A stretch of 46,911 nucleotides of DNA from Planctomycetota bacterium (GTDB lineage Bacteria; Planctomycetota; Planctomycetia; Gemmatales; Gemmataceae), in NCBI GenBank assembly GCA_029777335.1, contig JAKOSN010000075.1:1-46911 (forward strand). Reading direction: 5' to 3'. Both the position numbers and the translations under genes were made by a program. Positions 34,801 through 41,514 of the stretch are shown here, one piece after another (within the stretch, counting starts at the first letter, position 1; each line of letters begins with the position of its first letter). A model generated the notes under the pieces. The model ran no database searches. It had not been told where the DNA came from and was given only the letters and a program-made list of their open reading frames with translations.

Positions 34801-35252
34801 TTGCCATCGCCATCGGCATCCTCGACCAGGCGAACGCGCTCGTGATGTTTGAGGTAGCTATCAAAGTTTTTGGCGAGATATTTGCGGTACATCGCCACGC
34901 GATCGTCCACGGTGCGACAGGCGAGGTCGTCGTCGAGCCAGTTCATGTGGCCGCGAATATCGGTTACGCCATCATGCAGGCGAAACGTCTCGGCGATGTA
35001 AAAGCGGTTCTTCTCGTCGATGCAGAAGGCGACCGGGTTGGCGAGCAGCGGTTCGGCGGCGAACAGCTCGATCTGCAATTCCTTCGGAACGCGAATGCGC
35101 TTGATCGCCTTCTGCCCTTCGTCCGAGGCCGGGGCGATCCTGGGCACATAGGGTTCGGAAGGAGGATCGGCTGCTGCGGTCAGGAACAGCGCCACGCCAA
35201 GCAACGACGCCAGAACTAGAGCGGAAAGCCGGATGGTGCGCATGGGTCTCAT
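31824..35252 (-). CDS. PVC-type membrane-bound dehydrogenase with HEAT repeats and C-terminal cytochrome c
   Basis: The 1142-residue product has a signal peptide ([20 protein letters not shown]), an N-terminal beta-propeller of the soluble-sugar-dehydrogenase kind (about 30-450, with [35 protein letters not shown] and [15 protein letters not shown]), a long run of HEAT-like helical repeats (about 480-950) and a cytochrome c domain with haem motif CLRCH near 1045. The C-terminal block after the haem motif ([21 protein letters not shown]) is typical of the PVC-specific family. It should act in the periplasm and pass electrons to the haem; the substrate is unknown. Alternative starts at 35252 and 35243 are not separable by ribosome site. 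Confidence 0.92.
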   Translation of the reverse strand: [1142 protein letters not shown]

Positions 35253-35288
35253 TCTGTCCGGAGAGTAAAACCAGGGAAAATCCGCACG

Positions 35289-35346
35289 GGGCGCAAGGCG
35301 TCTTGCCTATCTCAAACAGTAGCGGGCGCCTTGCCCTCCTTCAACG
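35289..35346 (-). terminator. Hairpin after the histidine-phosphatase gene
   Basis: On the minus strand GGGCAAGGCG pairs with CGCCTTGC-GCCC over a 26-base loop, with a two-base bulge. It sits between the phosphatase stop codon (35367) and the dehydrogenase start (35252). Confidence 0.45.
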
Positions 35347-35366
35347 GAAAAGCCAGCGCCGTCTTC

Positions 35367-36041
35367 TTAGCCGATGCCCGTCGGCACCGGGCCATCCCCC
35401 TGGGCGCTTGCCTCGGCATTCACGTGCAGGATTGCCTCATCGAGAACATTTAACTGAAGCGCCTGCCACCCCGAGCTCGCCTCCCCCTCCAATTCGGAGT
35501 AGGCAAGGTTGCGAATCGGGCCAAAGCGTTCCCAGTCGGCAATCGACCAGCCCGGGAGCAGGGTCAGCAGCAATATCTTGCACACGTTGCCATGACCAAC
35601 AATCACCACGGTGCGCCCCGCGTGCTCGGTAGTAACACGATCCCACACCGGGAGGACGCGCTCACGCACCGCGCGCAACGATTCGGCTCCTTCCGTGGCA
35701 TACTCCGAATCGCCGTTGATCCAGTGATCGAGCATCTCGCGCCAGTAGGGGTAGGCCTCGGCGTGGCTCTTACCGTTGATGATCCCCACGCGTCGTTCGT
35801 GCAGGTCCGGTTCGAGCTGATGCGGACACTGACAGGCGGCCGCCAGCACCTGCGCCGTATCCACCGCGCGCCGCATCGCCGAGGAGACCACAACCGCGGG
35901 GTGCAGGCGCGCCATTACCGGGGCCAGCGCCTCTGCCTGGCGCACCCCGAGGCGCGAAAGCCCCACATCGGATTCCGCCCCATTGTACATGTGAGGATGG
36001 GTGGTCTCGGCGTGGCGGAGAAGATAAACACGTGTAGGCAT
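35367..36041 (-). CDS. Histidine phosphatase family protein (phosphoglycerate-mutase-like)
   Basis: The 224-residue product has the phosphohistidine signature LLRHAET (7-13), the second conserved arginine in SSAMRRAVDTA, ERRVGIINGKSHAE with the catalytic Glu region, and the second histidine in VIVGHGNV. It belongs to the histidine phosphatase superfamily (co-factor-dependent phosphoglycerate mutase, CobC, SixA and broad-specificity phosphatases). The ATG at 36041 has GGGAG four bases upstream. Substrate cannot be told. It precedes the PVC dehydrogenase on the same strand, separated by a hairpin. Confidence 0.87.
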   Translation of the reverse strand: MPTRVYLLRHAETTHPHMYNGAESDVGLSRLGVRQAEALAPVMARLHPAVVVSSAMRRAVDTAQVLAAACQCPHQLEPDLHERRVGIINGKSHAEAYPYWREMLDHWINGDSEYATEGAESLRAVRERVLPVWDRVTTEHAGRTVVIVGHGNVCKILLLTLLPGWSIADWERFGPIRNLAYSELEGEASSGWQALQLNVLDEAILHVNAEASAQGDGPVPTGIG

Positions 36042-36084
36042 GAGTCTCCCTTAACCCAACCACTTTCCGACGCACAGGTTGCTC

Positions 36085-36113
36085 TTGGGCGCAACACGCT
36101 CCCTTTGTAGAAT
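36085..36113 (+). promoter_or_regulatory. Promoter of the S41 protease gene
   Basis: TTGGGC (36085-36090), a 17-base spacer and TAGAAT (36108-36113) lie 45 bases upstream of the ATG. The -35 is inside CAGGTTGCTCTTG, shared with the promoter at 16075. Confidence 0.5.
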
Positions 36114-36158
36114 GCCGCCCCGTGGCACGGATTTCGCCATGCTCGGGAAAGGATTCCC

Positions 36159-37733
36159 ATGCGTCAAACCCGCTCAATTCTCTCTCTTCTCCTGGTGTGC
36201 GCTCCTCTCGGAGCTGCTCCCACCACTGTCACTTTACCCGCCTCCACCAACACCGCCACTCAGCAACAGATTCATGCCGAGGCACTCAACTACGCTCAGC
36301 AGGTGTTGAGCGCCGTCAACCAGATCGATACCTCCTATGTGCGGCCGCTCCAACGCACCGAACTCTTTTACGCCGCCCTCTCTGGATTGTATGAGGCCGC
36401 CCGGCAACCGGTCCCGCGCAATCTCCGTACCGAGGTGCAGCAGGTGAAGACCGATGCCGATCTCATCAACCTCCTGGTCGCGACGCGCCGGAGCCTGGGG
36501 ATGAACCCCTTGATTCAGGGCCACCTCGCGGTGATGGCCAGCTGTCGTGCGCTCACCCCGGTGCTCGATCCGCACTCCTGCGTGGTCAACGAGGAGGAAC
36601 TGCAACGTCTGCGCCACGAAGGCGAGGTCACGGGTTTGGGTTTGGAGCTGGTCGAGAACGTCGGTGTGGGGCCGCTGCGCATCAAGACCGTCTACCCGGG
36701 CAGCCCCGCGCAACGAGCCGGTCTGCGCCCGGGCGATGTGATTAAACAGATCGATAAACTCGCCGTGAAGGGGATGACCTCAGCCCAGGTGATGGGGTTA
36801 ATTCAGCCAGCGATTCCCCTGGCCGTCAGTATGGCTCTTGACGGCACGGGTGGCGAGGTGGAGACCGAACAGGATGCCCCACAAAGCGCTCCTCTCGCTC
36901 TGAAAATCCAGCGCCCCGGCAAGGAGGACTGGACCGTCAAACTCCAGCCCGAAACCTACCACGCCGAGACGGTCCTGGGAGTGATGCGCGAGGAATCCAA
37001 TCGCTGGGATTATTTTCTGGACGCCAAACAGAAGATCGCCCATGTGCGCATCAGTTCGCTGGGGAAGGGAACTGCCGCCGAGTTGCAAACCGCTGTCCAG
37101 CGCATCAAGAGCGATGGCGCCAGGGGACTGATCCTCGATCTGCGCTGGTGTCCGGGGGGCTACCTGGCGGAGGCGGTCCAGATCGCTGGGGTGTTTCTCG
37201 AAGATGGCATGATCGCCTGTGTCAAGAATCGTGGCGATGGTGAGCAGAAGTACATGAATACCACACCCCACGAGTGCCGTCTGCTCGATATCCCTCTGGT
37301 GGTGCTGATCAATGGCGAAACCTCAGGGGGCGCGGAATTGATCGCTGCCGCGTTGCAGGATCAGAAACGCGCCCGGGTGGCAGGGCAGCGCAGCCTGGGC
37401 AAAGCGAGCGTGCAAACCACTCTCCACGTCCATCTCCCGGGGAGCATCATGAAGCTGACCACCGGCACCTTCCTCCGACCCAGCGGGAAAAATCTGCACC
37501 GCTTCCCCGAGAGCAAGTTGCACGATGATTGGGGGGTGCTTCCCGACGAGGCACTGGAGTTCCGTCTCTCGCCCGAGCGCAACAAGCAGCTGAAGGAGTG
37601 GTGGGAGCAACAAACGCTCCGTCCGGGGACTTCCAACCGGCTGTTACCGCTGGACGATCCGAAGGCGGATCCCCAGCGTCAGATCGCGCTGCGCGGGTTG
37701 ACGCAGCTGATGGATCGCGCCGCCCGGCGCTGA
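36159..37733 (+). CDS. S41 family (CtpA-like) C-terminal processing peptidase with PDZ domain
   Basis: The 524-residue product has a signal peptide (SILSLLLVCAPLGAA), an N-terminal helical domain ending in VLDPHS (135-140), a PDZ domain (about 150-225, with GLGLELVEN and GSPAQRAGLRPGDVIKQID) and the tail-specific protease core. ILDLRWCPGGYLAEAV (325-340) precedes the catalytic Ser389 in INGETSGGAEL, and Lys415 follows in RSLGKASVQ, the expected Ser/Lys dyad. It should cleave C-termini of envelope proteins. The ATG has AAAGGA five bases upstream. A strong hairpin terminator follows, so it is probably monocistronic. Confidence 0.9.
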   Translation: MRQTRSILSLLLVCAPLGAAPTTVTLPASTNTATQQQIHAEALNYAQQVLSAVNQIDTSYVRPLQRTELFYAALSGLYEAARQPVPRNLRTEVQQVKTDADLINLLVATRRSLGMNPLIQGHLAVMASCRALTPVLDPHSCVVNEEELQRLRHEGEVTGLGLELVENVGVGPLRIKTVYPGSPAQRAGLRPGDVIKQIDKLAVKGMTSAQVMGLIQPAIPLAVSMALDGTGGEVETEQDAPQSAPLALKIQRPGKEDWTVKLQPETYHAETVLGVMREESNRWDYFLDAKQKIAHVRISSLGKGTAAELQTAVQRIKSDGARGLILDLRWCPGGYLAEAVQIAGVFLEDGMIACVKNRGDGEQKYMNTTPHECRLLDIPLVVLINGETSGGAELIAAALQDQKRARVAGQRSLGKASVQTTLHVHLPGSIMKLTTGTFLRPSGKNLHRFPESKLHDDWGVLPDEALEFRLSPERNKQLKEWWEQQTLRPGTSNRLLPLDDPKADPQRQIALRGLTQLMDRAARR

Positions 37734-37764
37734 AAACCGAAAAAAGAACTCAGGGCGGAGAGGT

Positions 37765-37806
37765 TGTGCCACAGAAAGCCAAACTTTCTGTGGCACAAGC
37801 TTTTGC
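37765..37806 (+). terminator. Terminator after the S41 protease gene
   Basis: TTGTGCCACAGAAAG (37765-37779) pairs perfectly over a CCAAA loop with 37785-37799, followed by GCTTTTGC. Confidence 0.7.
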
Positions 37807-37846
37807 GGCCTGGTCATCTGCGCTCTGCGGCTCTCTAGGGAAAGGA

Positions 37847-37874
37847 TTGGCGTTGGCACTTGCGTTTCTACAAT
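37847..37874 (+). promoter_or_regulatory. Promoter of the fur-like gene
   Basis: TTGGCG (37847-37852), a 16-base spacer and TACAAT (37869-37874) lie 84 bases upstream of the GTG start. Confidence 0.45.
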
Positions 37875-37880
37875 ACTAGC

Positions 37881-37895
37881 GGAGAATCATTATTG
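37881..37895 (+). promoter_or_regulatory. Possible Fur box upstream of the fur-like gene
   Basis: GGAGAATCATTATTG matches 11 of 15 positions of the 7-1-7 Fur consensus TGATAATcATTATCA and lies directly after the -10 box, where binding would block transcription. Self-regulation by Fur is common. Confidence 0.35.
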
Positions 37896-37958
37896 ATGAG
37901 TTATTGAGACTGGACGAGTTTCGTCCGGGCTGCCTGACCCGGTGGTGAGGAGAGTCCC

Positions 37959-38447
37959 GTGCATTTGCCAGCGGTCCCAGTGTCGCAGAGCCCCGAGGAC
38001 AAGTTCCGGGAATACCTGGCGAGTCGGTCGCGCCCGCAGCGCTACACCGAACAGCAGCGCGACATGGTGCGCTACATCTTTAGCCAGCACAATCATTTCG
38101 ATGCGGATCAACTCACCGAGGATATGCGCCGTGCCGGCTTTCGCGTCAGTCGGGCGACGGTGTATCGCACCCTGACCAAGCTGGTCGATGCGGGTTTGCT
38201 GCGCTGTCTGGAGACAGGGCCGCGCAAGTATTATGAGCACGACTATGGCTATCCGCAGCATGAACATATGCAGTGCCAGGTGTGCGGGAAGATGATTGAG
38301 TTTCAGAACACCAGCATCGAGGCGATTTTGCGGGAGGTGTGTCGCACGCATCAGTTCCAGGCGACCAGCCACACCTTCATCATCCAGGGCACCTGTGCCG
38401 AGTGCAATCAGGCGCGCGTGCCCAAACGGCGCCTCGATCTGATCTGA
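37959..38447 (+). CDS. Fur-family metal-responsive transcriptional regulator
   Basis: The 162-residue product has a winged-helix half (QRDMVRYIFSQHNHFDADQL, then RVSRATVYRTLTKLVDAGLL) and a dimerisation/metal half with HDYGYPQHEHMQCQVCGKMIEF and a C-terminal CAEC, the two CxxC pairs of the structural zinc site. These are standard for Fur/PerR/Zur proteins; which metal or peroxide it senses is not decidable, although an adjacent Fur-box-like site favours Fur. The start is a GTG at 37959 with GAGGAGAG about five bases upstream. It is followed by a U-rich terminator and is monocistronic. Confidence 0.9.
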   Translation: MHLPAVPVSQSPEDKFREYLASRSRPQRYTEQQRDMVRYIFSQHNHFDADQLTEDMRRAGFRVSRATVYRTLTKLVDAGLLRCLETGPRKYYEHDYGYPQHEHMQCQVCGKMIEFQNTSIEAILREVCRTHQFQATSHTFIIQGTCAECNQARVPKRRLDLI

Positions 38448-38454
38448 TCCGGTC

Positions 38455-38485
38455 GCGAGGTGGTTCTTCGCCACCGCTCTTTTTT
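38455..38485 (+). terminator. Rho-independent terminator after the fur-like gene
   Basis: GGTGG-TTCTTCG-CCACC, with additional outer pairing interrupted by a bulge, is followed by six T residues (38480-38485). Confidence 0.7.
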
Positions 38486-38581
38486 CTCGCCCGCAAGGGC
38501 GCGCCCCCAGCGCATTGTGCTGCGCTAATTCACTGTTTCTCCAGGCATTTCTGCGTAACGGCTGCGCGCCGGAGTTTTTCG

Positions 38582-38609
38582 TTGCGAGGAGGGTGCGCGG
38601 AGTTATAAT
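38582..38609 (+). promoter_or_regulatory. Strong promoter-like sequence in the fur/TIGR03067 gap
   Basis: TTGCGA (38582-38587), a 16-base spacer and TATAAT (38604-38609, perfect consensus) would start transcription near 38616, more than 300 bases before the next start codon. Confidence 0.55.
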
Positions 38610-38615
38610 GCGCTC

Positions 38616-38875
38616 TCAATGGTGCTTTCGCCAACACCCTAAACCCTTCCTTCGCCCGGTTTTCGATGGAGGGAGCACCAGTGCAGGGCGATACGCGTCC
38701 GCAGACCTGATCGCTGCCTGCCCTCTACCGCAAGGAGAAGTCGACGGCCCGACCCATTCCGTTGGCCATCGTCGGTCGCACAGTGCTCCGAAACGAGTGT
38801 GCCTGGATCCTCCTCTCTCACACCCGTTTCTCTTTTCGCGCTGCGCGGCTCTCCAGCGCTCCGGAGGAGCCTTTT
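38616..38875 (+). ncRNA. Candidate structured small RNA or long structured leader
   Basis: The segment from the predicted transcription start to the terminator-like hairpin can fold into consecutive stems: GGTGCT (38621-38626) with AGCACC (38674-38679), extended inside by CCCTTC (38644-38649) with GGAGGG (38668-38673); GCAGGGCGAT (38683-38692) with 38710-38721, ten pairs with a two-base bulge; CGACGGCC (38742-38749) with 38764-38774, with a three-base bulge; and a final GC-rich stem (38847-38871) followed by TTTT. It lacks the conserved cores of RNase P RNA and tmRNA, and I do not recognise any other family. It could equally be the 5' leader of the following gene with an attenuator. Confidence 0.35.
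38847..38875 (+). terminator. Terminator or attenuator-like hairpin
   Basis: GGCTCTCC (38847-38854) pairs with GGA-g-GAGCC (38863-38871) over an eight-base loop, followed by TTTT (38872-38875), 46 bases before the GTG at 38922. Confidence 0.45.
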
Positions 38876-38921
38876 AGCGTGCGCATTCCCGCTTCCCGAT
38901 CCTGGAAGAAGGAACCTGATC

Positions 38922-39329
38922 GTGGCACCGAGCACCTCTGTGACAACCTCGTCTCATGAGCGGACCCGACAAGAACTGGCTCGTTTGCAGGGGGTGTGGA
39001 CCACCATTGCCGGGCAACGCCACACCTTGCTGCTGATCGCTGGCAACCTCTTCACCGTCAAGTTCGAGGACGGCACGGTCTACATGGGGAAATTCGAACT
39101 CGATCCGGATGAATCCCCGCAGGCCATGGACATGCTCACGTACGAGGGCCCCCTCAAACACAAGGGGGTGCTCACGCTTTGCATTTACGAACTCACAAAC
39201 GACCTGCTCCGCTGGTGTCCCGGAAAACCCGGGTCGGGGTGGCGCCCCAGCGCCTTTCCCTCGCACGAAGACCCCGATGCGCTGTGCCTGCTCTTCCAAC
39301 GCGAAGCAGCACGGCCACGCCTCACGTAG
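38922..39329 (+). CDS. TIGR03067-type planctomycete small protein
   Basis: The 135-residue product shows the domain pattern of the planctomycete TIGR03067 family: LARLQGVWTTIAG at the start, beta strands (LFTVKFEDGTVYMGKFELDP), and the end pattern LRWCPGKPGSGWRPSAFPS followed by LCLLFQRE. These proteins are lipocalin-like in appearance and of unknown function. No signal peptide is present, unlike many family members. The start is a GTG at 38922 with AAGGA eight bases upstream; the longer ORF runs through the terminator-like hairpin and is not favoured. A 9-bp inverted repeat separates it from the PFOR genes. Confidence 0.75.
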   Translation: MAPSTSVTTSSHERTRQELARLQGVWTTIAGQRHTLLLIAGNLFTVKFEDGTVYMGKFELDPDESPQAMDMLTYEGPLKHKGVLTLCIYELTNDLLRWCPGKPGSGWRPSAFPSHEDPDALCLLFQREAARPRLT

Positions 39330-39350
39330 CAGCGCGCAGTCACTCATCGT

Positions 39351-39384
39351 TCAGACTCCCTCTGTTTCGGCAGTTGGAGTCTGA
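39351..39384 (+). promoter_or_regulatory. Inverted repeat upstream of the PFOR genes
   Basis: TCAGACTCC (39351-39359) and GGAGTCTGA (39376-39384) form a perfect 9-bp inverted repeat with a short inner CTG/CAG stem. It lies 30 bases upstream of the PFOR start codon. It may be a weak terminator of the preceding gene or a leader/operator for PFOR. Confidence 0.4.
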
Positions 39385-39414
39385 TCGTCTCGCAACCCTG
39401 GAAACGAGGGCTTC

Positions 39415-41403
39415 ATGACCAGCAGTACCACCGTGCGCGAACTTCCCCGCACTCCAGCGACGAGTCGGGAAGAAGTTGGCACCCAGTATGAGTATCCGGG
39501 CATTCCCACCACCTGTGATGGTGCCGAGGCGGTCGTTCATGTGGAGACGCACATCGCCCAGGCCGCCGGCGCCTATCCCATCACCAGCTCGACCACGATG
39601 GGCGGCGGCTTCAACGCCGCGGTGATGAACGGGGCCAGGAACCTGTGGGGCGACCCGTTGATGTTCTTCGAGCCCGAGAGCGAGCACTCGGCTGCCACGG
39701 TGTGCGAGGGATTTGCCGTCGCCGGGGGACGGGTGACCAACTTCACCTCCGGCCAGGGACTCGTTCTGATGAAGGAGGTGCTTTATACCATTAGCGGCAA
39801 GCGCCTTCCCGTGGTCATGAACGTCGGCGCACGCGCCCTGACCAGCCAGGGGTTGAATGTCCACGCCGGCCACGACGATCTCATGTCCGTCGCCGATTGT
39901 GGCTGGGGAATGATCCTGGCACGCAACGCCCAGGAAGCGGGCGACCTCTGCCTCATCGCCCGCCGGGCCGCCGAGGCGACGTTCACCCCCTTCTTCAACT
40001 CCCAGGATGGCTTCCTGACCACGCACACCGTGGAGTCAGTGCGCTTGCTCGAACCCGAGTTCATGAAGGAATTCGTCGGTAATCCGCGTGAGAAGTTGAT
40101 CAACCTGATGGATCCCGCCAACCCGGTGATGTCCGGAGTGGTGCAGAACCAGGATTCCTACATGAAGGGGAAGATCGCCCAGCGCTGGTACTACGACCGC
40201 GTGGAGGGGGTGCTGGAAGAGATCTTCGAGGAGTTCTACCGCAAGACCGGGCGGCGCTATGGCTTCGTCGAACCCTATCGCTGTGAGGATGCTGAGTACA
40301 TCCTGGTCGGCATGGGCTGCTACATGGAAACGGCCAAGGCGACCGTCGACTACCTGCGCAACGTCAAGGGGATCGACGCGGGCTGTCTGACCGTGACCGT
40401 CTTCCGGCCCTTCCCCGCGCGCCAGATCGTGCAGGCGCTCAAGAATTGCCGTGCCTTCACCGTGCTGGAACGCATGGACGATCCGCTTTCGACCGCTGGC
40501 AACCACCTGACACGCGAGATCAAGGCGGCCTTTTGCGATGCCATGACCGGCCAGAATGGGCAGGAACGCATCGACCACATTCCGCGCAACTACAGCGGAG
40601 CCGCCGGCCTGGGCAGTCGTGATGTTCGCCCCGGCGATCTGATCGCCGTCTTTGACAACATGATCAAGGATGGCCGCGATTTCTTCTGCCTGGGGATCGA
40701 CCACGCCCTGGCGCTGAAGCCGTCGGAAGATCCCGATCTGCGTCCGCGGGGCGGTTTCTCCATGCGCGGCCACTCGGTGGGCGGATTCGGCTCGGTCACC
40801 ACCAACAAGGTGATCGCCACCATCGCCGGCAACGTCTTCGGCAAGGACGTGCAGGCCTATCCCAAGTACGGCTCGGAAAAGAAGGGCTTGCCCACCACCT
40901 ACTACCTGACGATTGCCGACTCCCACATCGACCTGCACTGCGAACTGGAGCATGTCGATCTGCTTTGTATCAATGACCCGACCGCCATCCTCAGTCCCCT
41001 TACGCTCAAGGGGCTTACTCCCAACGGGGCGATCTTCATGCAATCGCCCTACACCGATCCGGTCGACGTCTGGAAACGCATCCCCGCAGAAAACCAGCAC
41101 GCCATTCGCGAGAAGAACCTCCGGGTCTTCTACATCGACATGGTGAAGATCGCGCGCGAGGTGGCGTCCGAGGCCGACCTCCAGATGCGTATGCAGGGGA
41201 TCGTTCTCCTGGGCGCGTTCCTGAAACTCACGCCCTATGCCCGGGAATCGAACATGCCCGACGAGCAGGTCTATGCCGGCGTGGAGAAAGCGCTGCGCAA
41301 GTATTTCGGCAAGCGGGGCGACCGCGTGGTGCAGGACAACCTCGATTGCGTCAAACGCGGGTACGGCGGAATTCGCGAGATTCCCCGAGAAGTCATGTGT
41401 TGA
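39415..41403 (+). CDS. Pyruvate:ferredoxin oxidoreductase, N-terminal half (alpha plus gamma domains)
   Basis: The 662-residue product corresponds to the first part of the long single-chain NifJ-type enzyme: domain I (YPITSSTTMGGGFNAAVMNG, FTSGQGLVLMKEVLYTISGK, LNVHAGHDDLMS), domain II (ILVGMGCYMETAKATVDYL, VTVFRPFPARQI) and the gamma domain (GHSVGGFGSVTTNKVIATIA, ending in a CoA-site-like region). It lacks the iron-sulfur and TPP modules, which are in the next gene. Together the two chains (662 + 550) equal the normal ~1200-residue enzyme, which oxidises pyruvate to acetyl-CoA while reducing ferredoxin. The substrate could also be another 2-oxoacid. The ATG at 39415 has GAGG five bases upstream. 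Confidence 0.88.
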   Translation: MTSSTTVRELPRTPATSREEVGTQYEYPGIPTTCDGAEAVVHVETHIAQAAGAYPITSSTTMGGGFNAAVMNGARNLWGDPLMFFEPESEHSAATVCEGFAVAGGRVTNFTSGQGLVLMKEVLYTISGKRLPVVMNVGARALTSQGLNVHAGHDDLMSVADCGWGMILARNAQEAGDLCLIARRAAEATFTPFFNSQDGFLTTHTVESVRLLEPEFMKEFVGNPREKLINLMDPANPVMSGVVQNQDSYMKGKIAQRWYYDRVEGVLEEIFEEFYRKTGRRYGFVEPYRCEDAEYILVGMGCYMETAKATVDYLRNVKGIDAGCLTVTVFRPFPARQIVQALKNCRAFTVLERMDDPLSTAGNHLTREIKAAFCDAMTGQNGQERIDHIPRNYSGAAGLGSRDVRPGDLIAVFDNMIKDGRDFFCLGIDHALALKPSEDPDLRPRGGFSMRGHSVGGFGSVTTNKVIATIAGNVFGKDVQAYPKYGSEKKGLPTTYYLTIADSHIDLHCELEHVDLLCINDPTAILSPLTLKGLTPNGAIFMQSPYTDPVDVWKRIPAENQHAIREKNLRVFYIDMVKIAREVASEADLQMRMQGIVLLGAFLKLTPYARESNMPDEQVYAGVEKALRKYFGKRGDRVVQDNLDCVKRGYGGIREIPREVMC

Positions 41404-41422
41404 TTCTCCCGCGCCTGATCGG

Positions 41423-41460
41423 GGCTGGAGGAACGGCGCTCGTGCGCGGTTCCTTCAGCC
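41423..41460 (+). terminator. Strong hairpin between the two PFOR genes
   Basis: GGCTGGAGGAAC (41423-41434) pairs with 41449-41460 (one G-U pair); inside, GCGC-TCGT-GCGC continues the stem after one G/G mismatch. There is no U-tract, so it may be a processing or stability element rather than a stop. Confidence 0.55.
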
Positions 41461-41514
41461 TCTGGATCGGCGTGCTCCTTCCACCTGGCGGATTTTTTCA
41501 GGAGTGCTCTCTCC

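Larger units (their letters stand above)
38448..38921 (+). other. 474-base intergenic region holding terminator, promoter and candidate structured RNA
   Basis: No convincing protein gene lies here. It contains the fur terminator (38455-38485), a small GNRA-capped hairpin (CGCCC-GCAA-GGGCG, 38488-38501), a near-consensus promoter (38582-38609) and, downstream of it, several stems ending in a terminator-like hairpin (38847-38875). The gap is far longer than other intergenic spaces in this window. Confidence 0.6.

Noticed and set aside
33585..35219. 544-codon plus-strand ORF antisense to the PVC dehydrogenase
   Set aside because: The minus strand carries propeller, HEAT and haem motifs; the plus ORF is a shadow.
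38515..38877. Plus-strand ORF over the candidate small-RNA region
   Set aside because: No ribosome site; its internal ATG (38608) overlaps the -10 box, and the frame runs through several hairpins. Composition is not protein-like.
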